From Candidatus Bathyarchaeota archaeon (GTDB lineage Archaea > Thermoproteota > Bathyarchaeia > Bathyarchaeales > Bathyarchaeaceae): a stretch of 5,686 nt of DNA. The notes under the pieces are model-generated. The model was not told the origin of the DNA and ran no database searches. It saw nothing but the letters and a program-made list of their open reading frames with translations. Position 1 is the stretch's first letter, and every line of letters starts with the position of its first letter. The position numbers and the translations under genes were made by a program. The DNA lies in assembly GCA_030669695.1 (NCBI GenBank), contig DAOVDC010000051.1, forward strand, positions 1-5,686. The letters are read 5' to 3'. Below, one piece after another: positions 1 through 5,686 of this stretch.

Positions 1-414
1 GTTACGCCGAGCAATCTTCGCCACCATCGGAGCTGCACCCGTTCCAGTCCCACCGCCCAAACCAGTTGCGACGAACGCTACATCAACATCTCTGAGAATC
101 TCCTCCACCCGCTTCTCTGACTCCTCAATCGCAGCTCTGCCAACCTCGGGATCTCCCCCAGCTCCGAAACCTCGAGTCACCTCTTCTCCAATCAATATTT
201 TATGGGCGGCACGCGCCGTGTTGAGATGCTGTAAGTCAGTGTTAATGGCTATGCACTCTGCACCCTTCACGTTCATCTCCATTAACCGAGTAACTGTGTT
301 ATTCCCTGCACCTCCCACGCCCACAACCACGATGCGGCAGTGGCCTGGTTTACGGTTCTCCTGGACTGTGTTTTGCCAAGTTAACTGCAAAGCCTCACTG
401 TTTGACCTAGCCAT
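1..414 (-). CDS. ftsZ: FtsZ cell-division GTPase, N-terminal 138 residues (3' end outside window)
   Basis: This is a tubulin-family GTPase that polymerises into the cytokinetic ring at mid-cell. Only the N-terminal half of the GTP-binding domain is present; the frame is still open at the left edge. Visible motifs are the first nucleotide-binding loop VGVGGAGNNTV (about residues 31-41), the AINTD motif (56-60) that contacts the nucleotide, the GFGAGGDPEVGR segment (82-93), and the tubulin signature GGGTGTG (120-126) followed by AAPMVAKIAR. A 25-residue polar N-terminal tail precedes the fold, as is usual. The ATG at 414-412 is chosen because GGGGAG lies 8 nt upstream (428-423) and the next ATG upstream is out of frame. 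The start overlaps the last 8 nt of the RHH gene, so the two are probably co-transcribed and translationally coupled. Family assignment is secure. Which archaeal FtsZ paralogue (FtsZ1 or FtsZ2) it is cannot be decided from this fragment. Confidence 0.96.
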   Translation of the reverse strand, partial: MARSNSEALQLTWQNTVQENRKPGHCRIVVVGVGGAGNNTVTRLMEMNVKGAECIAINTDLQHLNTARAAHKILIGEEVTRGFGAGGDPEVGRAAIEESEKRVEEILRDVDVAFVATGLGGGTGTGAAPMVAKIARRN

Positions 415-562
415 TTGGCTTTCTCCCCCATGCCTCAATGCTGAGAAGATCTCGAACCGCTACTCGGATAGCTTCAGCTCTGTTGGGATAAAATTTTTCT
501 TGTACCAATCGATCTAACGCTCGGATGTAAGGCTCGGGGAGATATAATGTAATTAATCTCGT
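407..562 (-). CDS. Small ribbon-helix-helix (CopG/CdrS-like) DNA-binding protein, non-canonical ACG start proposed
   Basis: This is a 51-residue protein made of little more than one ribbon-helix-helix domain. RHH proteins dimerise, and their paired N-terminal strands bind the DNA major groove. Seen directly: strand RLITLYLP (residues 2-9), helix A EPYIRALDRLVQEK (10-23), turn FYPN (24-27), helix B RAEAIRVAVRDLLSIE (28-43), and a short polar tail ending in TAG at 409-407. The stop lies inside the ftsZ start region, an 8-nt overlap. In haloarchaea an RHH protein of this size, CdrS, lies next to ftsZ2 and controls it together with other division genes; a similar role is inferred here. The frame is open back to a TGA at 658-656 but has no ATG, GTG or TTG. 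The ACG at 562-560 is chosen because AGGAGG sits 8 nt upstream and the RHH strand begins at the next codon. The start may be wrong, or may be an ATG altered by mutation or sequencing error. Confidence 0.85.
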   Translation of the reverse strand, partial: TRLITLYLPEPYIRALDRLVQEKFYPNRAEAIRVAVRDLLSIEAWGRKPNG

Positions 563-570
563 CTCGTATC

Positions 571-576
571 CCTCCT
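571..576 (-). promoter_or_regulatory. Shine-Dalgarno site AGGAGG of the RHH gene
   Basis: AGGAGG on the minus strand is followed by the 8-nt spacer GATACGAG and then ACG. This is ideal spacing for initiation at the ACG, and no ATG, GTG or TTG lies in the RHH frame nearby. The site is the main argument for placing the RHH start at 562. Confidence 0.7.
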
Positions 577-672
577 GTTCAGTAACGTCTGTGAAAACAA
601 GAAAAGCTGCGTAGAGAGTTATATTGCTATGTGTTAAGAAGTAAATATATTTCGATCATGCAAGGGTATGTC

Positions 673-688
673 CTTATAAAGCTTTCTC
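673..688 (-). promoter_or_regulatory. Candidate archaeal BRE/TATA promoter for the RHH-ftsZ operon
   Basis: The minus strand reads GAGAAAGC followed by TTTATAAG: a purine-rich BRE-like stretch next to a good archaeal TATA box (680-673). Transcription would start about 25 nt downstream, near 650, giving a leader of roughly 90 nt. A second AT-rich candidate, AAATATATTTA (652-642), lies further downstream and would give a leader of about 60 nt. Assigned by eye from consensus; no transcript data. Confidence 0.45.
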
Positions 689-747
689 ACGACCTTCTTT
701 TAGTCCGCTGCGTTTTTATGTGAAAATGGCGGCGATTTTTCGGAATG

Positions 748-770
748 TTTTTTATACTTTTCTTATATGA
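748..770 (+). promoter_or_regulatory. Candidate TATA region for the methylthiotransferase gene
   Basis: Two AT-rich elements, TTTTTTATAC (748-757) and CTTATATGA (762-770), lie 70-92 nt before the ATG at 840. Either could serve as an archaeal TATA box, with a predicted start near 778 or 792 and a leader of about 50-60 nt. A weak purine-rich ribosome-binding region (GGAG at 823-826, GGAAAG at 828-833) precedes the start codon. The 563-839 interval is shared with the divergent RHH-ftsZ promoter; I see no RNA gene in it. Confidence 0.35.
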
Positions 771-839
771 CTAAAATAACGTCTTATGTGTAGGTTACTA
801 TGTTTTGAAGCGTCGTTATAGTGGAGTGGAAAGAAGCTG

Positions 840-2129
840 ATGACTAAAAGGGGCAAACGAGTTTATGTTAAGAGTTTTGGTTGCTCGACAAATATTGCTG
901 ATGGGGAATGTATTGTTGGTTGTCTTTCGCAGGCTGGTTATGAAATTGTTGAAAACGTTCAGGCTGCAGACATTTTGATTTACAATACTTGTGCAGTGAA
1001 GTCTCCTACGGAAAATCGGATGATAGACGTTTTGAGAAGAGTCTCGGAAGATAAGCGGCTCATCGTAACTGGTTGTTTGCCTCTGATAAATTTTGAGAGG
1101 TTGAAGGCTCAGGTCAAGTTTGATGGTGTGTTAGGACCAGCTCCTGGTTCTGGAATCGTTGAGGCTGTAGATAATGTGAGTCGCGGACAAAAGGTTGTTA
1201 TGTTGAAGTATGATTCGAAGCCGAGTCTTGATCTTCCCAAAACTCCTGTAAACGAAGCTGTTGGGATAGTGCCGATTAACTATGGTTGCTCGGGGTCGTG
1301 CTCTTATTGCTGTGTTCTCTTTGCGAGGAGACATTTGAGAAGTTATGCACCAAGCGAGATAGTTAAAAGGGTGCAACGCGATCTTGCTTCCGGCGTTAAT
1401 GAGATATGGCTGACTTCCCAAGACACAGCGTGTTATGGAAAAGACCTAGCAACCAGTCTCGTGGATTTACTTAGCGAAGTTTGTAAAATTAAAGAGAAGT
1501 TCTTTGTTCGTGTTGGCATGATGACACCGAATTGTGCAATGGAATTGTTGGATGACTTGATTGATGCTTATAGAGATGAGAAGATTTTCAAGTTTTTGCA
1601 TTTGCCCGTTCAGAGTGGAGACGACAGGATTTTGAGGCTTATGAATCGTTTCTATTCTGTGGAGGATTTTAAGAAGGTTGTTTATACATTCAGGAAAAAG
1701 TTTCCCAAGATAACGGTGGCTACCGATGTTATCTGTGGCTTTCCGGGTGAAAGTCGAGATGCTTTTGAGCATACAGTGCAGCTTGTTGAGGAGGTTCAAC
1801 CTGATATTGTTAATATCTCCAAGTTTTTCCCGAGACCGCGCACGCCTGCTGCAAAAATGAAGCAGCTTCCGCCTAAGGAAGTAAAGGTGAGAAGTAGAAG
1901 GATGGCCGAGTTGGCGAGAAAGGTTTCGTTTGAGAAAAACGAAGCTTGGATGGGCTGGGAAGGAGAGATACTTATTGACGAAAAAGGGAAGAAACCGGCG
2001 CCGTGGGTTGGGCGGAATTTTGCTTACAAGCCTGTTGTGGTGAGGAGTGATGAGTTTTTACTTGGGAGGTTTGTGGATGTTAGAGTGGTTGGGGTTTTTC
2101 CGACTTATTTGGAAGCTGAGGTTGTTTGA
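840..2129 (+). CDS. mtaB: Archaeal e-MtaB-type tRNA-t6A37 methylthiotransferase (radical SAM)
   Basis: This 429-residue cytosolic iron-sulfur enzyme is predicted to convert t6A to ms2t6A at position 37 of ANN-decoding tRNAs, stabilising codon-anticodon pairing. It has the full three-domain layout. The N-terminal UPF0004 domain has its three cluster cysteines at C15 (FGCSTN), C51 (NTCAVKSPTE) and C79 (TGCLP). The radical-SAM core has the CxxxCxxC triad at C150, C154 and C157 (GCSGSCSYC), then LTSQDT (191-196), HLPVQSGDDRIL (254-265) and DVICGFPGES (296-305). A C-terminal TRAM RNA-binding domain covers about 367-429. An extra cysteine, C158, directly follows the triad. Length fits the archaeal/eukaryotic CDKAL1-like group (about 420 residues). 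The NTCAVKSPTE motif favours MtaB over MiaB or RimO. ATG 840 is the first possible start, since an in-frame TAG lies at 819-821. The gene appears monocistronic and converges on gcvPB. The exact tRNA substrate is inferred from the family. Confidence 0.93.
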   Translation: MTKRGKRVYVKSFGCSTNIADGECIVGCLSQAGYEIVENVQAADILIYNTCAVKSPTENRMIDVLRRVSEDKRLIVTGCLPLINFERLKAQVKFDGVLGPAPGSGIVEAVDNVSRGQKVVMLKYDSKPSLDLPKTPVNEAVGIVPINYGCSGSCSYCCVLFARRHLRSYAPSEIVKRVQRDLASGVNEIWLTSQDTACYGKDLATSLVDLLSEVCKIKEKFFVRVGMMTPNCAMELLDDLIDAYRDEKIFKFLHLPVQSGDDRILRLMNRFYSVEDFKKVVYTFRKKFPKITVATDVICGFPGESRDAFEHTVQLVEEVQPDIVNISKFFPRPRTPAAKMKQLPPKEVKVRSRRMAELARKVSFEKNEAWMGWEGEILIDEKGKKPAPWVGRNFAYKPVVVRSDEFLLGRFVDVRVVGVFPTYLEAEVV

Positions 2130-2223
2130 TATGGCGTGCATGTGTGACGGTTTCTACCAGGTCTACCATATGAACCAAATAGGCCCTGTGCTGTAATTCC
2201 TTAGTGTAGGAGAACGTAACGCA

Positions 2224-2253
2224 TTGTGAAGATACCTTCGCAAACTACTTTTT
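2224..2253 (+). terminator. Hairpin plus T-run downstream of the methylthiotransferase gene
   Basis: An 8-bp stem (TTGTGAAG at 2224-2231 pairing with CTTCGCAA at 2236-2243, one G-T wobble) closes an ATAC tetraloop. Five T residues follow at 2249-2253. The hairpin lies 95 nt past the mtaB stop and could end the plus-strand transcript; archaeal termination often relies mainly on T-runs. There is no matching T-run for the opposing gcvPB transcript. The rest of 2130-2301 shows no gene I can support, only a 21-codon ATG frame. Confidence 0.4.
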
Positions 2254-2301
2254 GGTATTGCCATATTCTAAGTTGACGGGTATTATCGAATGAACAGTGC
2301 G

Positions 2302-3843
2302 TTACCGCCCTGACCTCTTCACCTTCTTGACCCTTTCTAGATACATCCTCCAACTCAAAACCATAGTCTTCGGATGCGAAGCCTTAACCTCATCCAAACG
2401 AGTTACCGCCGTATTCTTCGGAGCTTCCAAAACAACATCAGGAGTTGAATACGCCTCATCCGATATCTTTCTCATCACCTCAACAAACCTGTCCAACTCC
2501 TCCTTCTCAAAAGATTCAGTTGGCTCAATCATCAGCGCCTCGTCAACTATAAGCGGGAAGTATATTGTCGGCGCGTGCATGCCATAGTCCAAAATCCTCT
2601 TAGAAACGTTAAGCGCATGTATCCCAGTCTCTTTATACAGTTTCTTGGCACTAATAACACACTCATGTTTTCTCGGTCGTCCCCGAGCATAAGGAAGCTC
2701 AAAACCGCGAATCTTCTCCAGCTTCTTCATAACATAGTTAGCATTCAACACAGAAACCTCCGCCACTTCTTCAAGCCCCTCCGCGCCTAAGCTAAGAATG
2801 TAAGCGAACGCCTTCAGCAGAACCCCAACGTTTCCATAGAAGCCTCTGATTTTACCAATGCTGTGTGGCTTGTCATAGTCTAGACGATACTGTTTACCAT
2901 CGAACACTATTCTCGGAACTGGCAAAAACTTTTCGAGCTCTTCGGACACTCCGATAGGACCTGCTCCCGGACCTCCACCACCATGAGGAGTTCCAAAGGT
3001 TTTGTGTATATTCATGTGCACGATGTCGAACCCCATGTCTCCAGGCCTCACCTTCCCAAGAATCGCATTAAGATTCGCACCATCATAATACAGCAGTCCA
3101 CCAGCCTCATGAACAATCTTTGCGATTTCTTCAATGTTTTTCTCGAAAATCCCTAGTGTGTTCGGGTTTGTCAACATCAACCCTGCTGTACGTCCTGAAA
3201 CAGCGGCTCTTAACGCTTCAAGATCAACACAACCATCCTCATCGGAAGGAACGACCACAACCTTGAACCCTCCCATAGCTCCACTCGCAGGATTAGTGCC
3301 ATGTGCCGAATCAGGCACAACAAGTTCAGTTCTCTTTTCAAGCTCATCGTTCAATTTGTGATATGCTCGCATGATCAACGTACCCAAGAATTCTCCGTGA
3401 GCCCCAGCTGCCGGCTGCAAACTCACTTCGTGTGTGCCAGTAATCTCTGCCAGCCATCTAGAGAGCCGATACATCGTTTCAAGCACGCCCTGAACCGTTC
3501 GTTCATCTTGATATGGATGAATCAAGGTTATAGAAGGCAAATTAGCGAGGACTTCATCGATTTTCGGGTTATATTTCATAGTGCAGCTTCCCAGCGGATA
3601 AAAGCCCGAGTCAACACCAAAATTCATCTGAGACAAACGAACGTAGTGCCTTACCACTTCTACCTCTGAAAGCTCAGGCAACTTTGGAAGCGTTTTCCGT
3701 CGCAACTTCTCCGGCACAAATGCCTTTACTTCTCCGACTACACGTTGAATTTCCTTCTCAACTTTCGGTATAGTGCAGCCTCTTCTTCCAGAGCACCCTA
3801 ACTCGAAGATTATTCGTTCATTCCAACGTGCTTGCCTAAACAT
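2302..3843 (-). CDS. gcvPB: Glycine dehydrogenase (decarboxylating) subunit 2, GcvPB
   Basis: This is the PLP-carrying beta subunit of the split P-protein of the glycine cleavage system. With GcvPA it decarboxylates glycine and passes the aminomethyl group to the lipoyl arm of GcvH in the cytosol. The 513-residue length is normal for the family, if slightly long at the C-terminus. Characteristic segments are the N-terminal FRQARWNERIIFELG, YPLGSCTMKYNPK (82-94), LQPAAGAHGEF (142-152), PDSAHGTNPASGAMGG (177-192), YYDGANLNA (252-260), and the PLP-binding motif NIHKTFGTPHGGGGPG with the Schiff-base lysine at K281. The glycine-rich loop and the C-terminal RKHECVISAK segment are intact. The start ATG (3843-3841) directly follows the gcvPA TAA with no gap, and GGAGGAG at 3859-3853, inside gcvPA, serves as its ribosome-binding site. 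Production of the two subunits is therefore likely coupled. Confidence 0.97.
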   Translation of the reverse strand: MFRQARWNERIIFELGCSGRRGCTIPKVEKEIQRVVGEVKAFVPEKLRRKTLPKLPELSEVEVVRHYVRLSQMNFGVDSGFYPLGSCTMKYNPKIDEVLANLPSITLIHPYQDERTVQGVLETMYRLSRWLAEITGTHEVSLQPAAGAHGEFLGTLIMRAYHKLNDELEKRTELVVPDSAHGTNPASGAMGGFKVVVVPSDEDGCVDLEALRAAVSGRTAGLMLTNPNTLGIFEKNIEEIAKIVHEAGGLLYYDGANLNAILGKVRPGDMGFDIVHMNIHKTFGTPHGGGGPGAGPIGVSEELEKFLPVPRIVFDGKQYRLDYDKPHSIGKIRGFYGNVGVLLKAFAYILSLGAEGLEEVAEVSVLNANYVMKKLEKIRGFELPYARGRPRKHECVISAKKLYKETGIHALNVSKRILDYGMHAPTIYFPLIVDEALMIEPTESFEKEELDRFVEVMRKISDEAYSTPDVVLEAPKNTAVTRLDEVKASHPKTMVLSWRMYLERVKKVKRSGR

Positions 3844-5247
3844 TTACGATTTCTCCTCCAAAATTGCCTTTAAAGCCCAAGCGAGGCGATCAACATCCTC
3901 TTTCGAATGCATTTCAGTGACGCAGTACAACGCGGTTTCACCCAACTCGGGAAACTCCTTCGCAATATTTTTTCCTCCGTGAACCTGACGTTGCAAAAGC
4001 CTTTCATGTACGTCGCGCGCGGTTTTCCCCGTTTGATCAAAATTCACTGTAAATTCTTTGAAGTGCGCAGACTTGAACATAGGCGTTGTGATTCCATCTA
4101 TTTTCGCCAAAAGCTGCATCGCGTAACGCGCTTTGCACAGGATTGCTTCACCTAACTCTCTCATGCCCCTAGGGCCAAGCAAGGCTAAGTAAACTGCAGA
4201 GGCAACCGCACATAAAGATTCGTTAGAGCAGATGTTGGATGTAGCCTTCTCTCTTCTAATATGTTGCTCCCTAGTTTGTAGAGCCATACAGAATCCTCTT
4301 TTCTTTCCGTCAACAGTGTTCGTCATACCAACTGTGCGGCCGGGCAGTTGTCTGATTAGTCGCACGTCGTCCCGGCAAGCAAATATACCAAGTAACGGTC
4401 CGCCATAGTTCATGGGATTTCCAAGCGGTTGGCCCTCACCGACCACAATGTCCGCGCCGTATTCACCTGGTGGTTTCAATACGCCAAGGGAGGTGGGGTC
4501 AACTCCAACGATGAACAATGCCCCGTGGTCGTGTACTATTTCAGCGATGTCTTCAGCTTGCGTTTCAATAAAACCAAGGTATGCTGGGTTTTCGACATAC
4601 ACGGAGGCGGTTTTTCCTGAAATCTTTGCTTTCAAGTCTTCAATATCAAGTTGTCCAGTTTCTGATTCATAGCCGACAGACTTGATGCGTATTCCTATAG
4701 GCTCGGTGTACGTTTGCAGTGTCGCTTTTCTTTCGGGATGAATAAATTTGGGAATAAGGACTTCGGTTCGATGGGTTAGTCGAGCGGTCATACGTACAGC
4801 TTCACCGAGAGCGGATGCCCAGTCATACATAGAGCAGTTGGCTACCTCCATCGCTGTGATTTCGCAGATCATGCTTTGATACTCGAAAAGTGCTTGTAAC
4901 ATTCCTTGGGAAACCTCCGATTGATATGGAGTGTAGGATGTGAAGAGCTCTGTTCGTTGAATAGTAGTTTCAACGGCTGCGGGCACGTAGTGAGGCCAGC
5001 AACCCGCGCCTAAAAAGATAGGCATGTCTTGGAAAGTCTTGTTTTTGGATAGGATGGTTTCAACAAGTCTTTTAACTTCCTGTTCTGACGTTGAGCTAGG
5101 GAGATCAAGTCTTCTTTTCAACTTAAACCTTTGAGGAACATCCGCGTAAAGTTCTTCTATGCTCTGGATTCCAATACTCCTCATCATTTCCTCTTTTATT
5201 TTTGGAATAGAGTTTGGAATGTAAGGGTGAGTGAAGGATTTAGCCAC
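3844..5247 (-). CDS. gcvPA: Glycine dehydrogenase (decarboxylating) subunit 1, GcvPA
   Basis: This is the alpha subunit of the two-subunit P-protein. It shares the aminotransferase-like fold but lacks the PLP lysine and pairs with GcvPB to form the active enzyme. The 467 residues match the family's usual 440-470. Visible family segments are HPYIPNS (7-13), FLGAGCWPHYVPAAV (78-92), TSYTPYQSEVSQGMLQALFEYQ (103-124), MYDWASALGEA (140-150), YVENPAYLGFIE (217-228), GEGQPLGNPMNYGGP (270-284) and LPGRTVGMTNTVDGKRG-like residues around 301-318, then TREQHIRREKATSNICSN (325-342). The start is GTG at 5247-5245: it gives the expected MAKSFTHPYIPN N-terminus and is preceded by GGTGA with a 6-nt spacer, whereas the ATG overlapping it at 5249-5247 is in another frame. 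It is the first gene of the gcvPA-gcvPB operon. GcvT, GcvH and Lpd are not in the window, so pathway direction (glycine catabolism or reductive synthesis) cannot be judged here. Confidence 0.97.
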   Translation of the reverse strand: MAKSFTHPYIPNSIPKIKEEMMRSIGIQSIEELYADVPQRFKLKRRLDLPSSTSEQEVKRLVETILSKNKTFQDMPIFLGAGCWPHYVPAAVETTIQRTELFTSYTPYQSEVSQGMLQALFEYQSMICEITAMEVANCSMYDWASALGEAVRMTARLTHRTEVLIPKFIHPERKATLQTYTEPIGIRIKSVGYESETGQLDIEDLKAKISGKTASVYVENPAYLGFIETQAEDIAEIVHDHGALFIVGVDPTSLGVLKPPGEYGADIVVGEGQPLGNPMNYGGPLLGIFACRDDVRLIRQLPGRTVGMTNTVDGKKRGFCMALQTREQHIRREKATSNICSNESLCAVASAVYLALLGPRGMRELGEAILCKARYAMQLLAKIDGITTPMFKSAHFKEFTVNFDQTGKTARDVHERLLQRQVHGGKNIAKEFPELGETALYCVTEMHSKEDVDRLAWALKAILEEKS

Positions 5248-5253
5248 ATTTTT

Positions 5254-5258
5254 TCACC
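5254..5258 (-). promoter_or_regulatory. Ribosome-binding site GGTGA supporting the GTG start of gcvPA
   Basis: GGTGA on the minus strand is separated by AAAAAT (6 nt) from the GTG at 5247. It is the only plausible ribosome-binding site near the start and supports the GTG over the overlapping out-of-frame ATG. Confidence 0.55.
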
Positions 5259-5290
5259 GCTGAAAGTTAAGACTATTTCTAAGTCGTTTT

Positions 5291-5308
5291 CTTTAAGCTT
5301 TGTTAAAA
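5291..5308 (-). promoter_or_regulatory. Candidate TATA region for the gcvPA-gcvPB operon
   Basis: The minus strand reads TTTTAACAAAGCTTAAAG. The GCTTAAAG portion (5298-5291), with AACAAA as a BRE-like stretch, would place the transcript start near 5268, leaving a leader of about 20 nt that includes the GGTGA site. TTTTAAC (5308-5302) is an alternative TATA box. I see no glycine-riboswitch-like structure in the leader. Consensus-based and weak. Confidence 0.3.
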
Positions 5309-5478
5309 CGCTGGCAGACTAGAATGACCAGAGACCATCGAGCTTGTAGTTTTCCATCATTTTAAGCACATGCTATACCAAACTAAGACTATCAAACATC
5401 TAGTAAGAGTCACCAAATTTTACCGCTTTGCTTAAGTACTAAGAATAGAAACTCCTAAAAGGAATCAATCAATTGCTA

Positions 5479-5489
5479 ACTTGACAAGT
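5479..5489. repeat. Short inverted repeat ACTTG-A-CAAGT upstream of aIF2-beta
   Basis: A perfect 5-bp inverted repeat around one central base lies 21 nt before the aIF2-beta ATG. It could be an operator for a dimeric regulator or a chance palindrome. The rest of the 5248-5509 divergent spacer is AT-rich and holds no tRNA or other RNA gene that I can support. A possible TATA box for aIF2-beta (CTTAAGTA, 5431-5438) is weak. Confidence 0.25.
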
Positions 5490-5509
5490 CTGTATGGGAT
5501 GTTGAACCA

Positions 5510-5686
5510 ATGAAGATGAATTACGAGGAGATGCTGAAGCGTGCGCGTTCGCAACTTCCACCTGAAGTGCTTGAACACAAACGATTCGATATTCCTAAAC
5601 CTCGCTGCCATGTTATTGGCATGCGAACAATTTTTCGAAACTACAAAGAAATATGTGATACCCTAAACAGAGACCCACACCATTTG
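5510..5686 (+). CDS. Archaeal translation initiation factor 2 subunit beta (aIF2-beta), N-terminal 59 residues
   Basis: This is the start of the beta subunit of the heterotrimeric aIF2, which brings Met-tRNAi to the small ribosomal subunit. The visible part has the family's N-terminal helix, NYEEMLKRARSQLPPEVLEHKRFDIPKP (4-31), then the strand HVIGMRTIFRNYKEICDTLNRDPHHL (34-59), the beginning of the central alpha-beta domain. The stretch from RTIFRN to LNRDPHHL is highly characteristic. The C-terminal zinc-ribbon part lies outside the window, and the frame is open at the right edge. Translation could start at ATG 5510 or at ATG 5516 (MNYEEML); the first is listed because it gives the longer frame. 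No strong Shine-Dalgarno site precedes either, so a weak or short-leader start is possible. It is transcribed divergently from the gcv operon and is probably unrelated to it in function. Confidence 0.93.
   Translation, partial: MKMNYEEMLKRARSQLPPEVLEHKRFDIPKPRCHVIGMRTIFRNYKEICDTLNRDPHHL

Noticed and set aside
218..517. 99-codon open frame on the plus strand
   Set aside because: It lies antisense to ftsZ and the RHH gene, has no recognisable domain, and the minus-strand proteins are clearly real.
563..655. N-terminal extension of the RHH protein up to the TGA at 656-658
   Set aside because: The open frame has no standard start codon, its residues do not resemble an RHH protein, and the Shine-Dalgarno site lies downstream of it.
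1467..1799. 110-codon minus-strand open frame
   Set aside because: It is antisense to the radical-SAM core of the methylthiotransferase and has no features of its own.
2131..2196. 21-codon frame starting 1 nt after the methylthiotransferase stop (begins MACMCDGFYQ)
   Set aside because: Too short to support without conservation data, and no ribosome-binding site of note; its position could be coincidental.
3301..3669. 122-codon plus-strand open frame
   Set aside because: It is antisense to gcvPB, whose protein is well conserved through this stretch; the frame has no recognisable motif.
5341..5375. C/D-box-like small RNA on the minus strand (ATGATGG resembling a C box)
   Set aside because: No proper CUGA D box at suitable spacing and no clear terminal stem, so it does not meet the pattern.
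5248..5509. Possible glycine riboswitch or tRNA in the gcvPA/aIF2-beta spacer
   Set aside because: No cloverleaf pairing and no tandem glycine-aptamer-like helices could be found by eye; the region is AT-rich with only short repeats.

Overview
The window looks like a chromosomal core region of an archaeon. It carries an archaeal-type FtsZ preceded by a small ribbon-helix-helix (RHH) protein, an archaeal/eukaryotic-type tRNA methylthiotransferase, a two-subunit glycine decarboxylase, and the start of translation initiation factor aIF2-beta, which bacteria lack. Moderate GC content, AT-rich candidate TATA elements, visible Shine-Dalgarno sites and the gene set suggest a mesophilic or moderately thermophilic lineage such as Bathyarchaeia. 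That placement is an inference from protein flavour, not a demonstrated phylogeny.

Layout. Positions 1-562 (minus strand) hold a small RHH DNA-binding protein whose 3' end overlaps the start of ftsZ; ftsZ runs off the left edge. Positions 563-839 are a divergent intergenic region with candidate archaeal promoters for both sides. Positions 840-2129 (plus) encode an e-MtaB-type radical-SAM methylthiotransferase. Positions 2130-2301 separate two convergent genes and contain a hairpin followed by a T-run. Positions 2302-5247 (minus) are a gcvPA-gcvPB operon whose two genes abut exactly (TAA then ATG, no gap). Positions 5248-5509 are a second divergent intergenic region. From 5510 to the right edge (plus) is the N-terminus of aIF2-beta.

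How the genes work together. The RHH protein and FtsZ form a cell-division unit, like the CdrS-FtsZ2 pair known from haloarchaea. GcvPA and GcvPB together form the P-protein of the glycine cleavage system; GcvT, GcvH and the lipoamide dehydrogenase are not in the window. MtaB (tRNA A37 hypermodification) and aIF2-beta (initiator tRNA delivery) both serve translation but are separate transcription units.

I found no mobile element, CRISPR array, tRNA, rRNA or clear new system. The oddest point is that the RHH gene has no ATG, GTG or TTG start in its open frame. It has a perfect AGGAGG 8 nt before an ACG codon, at exactly the place where the conserved fold begins.
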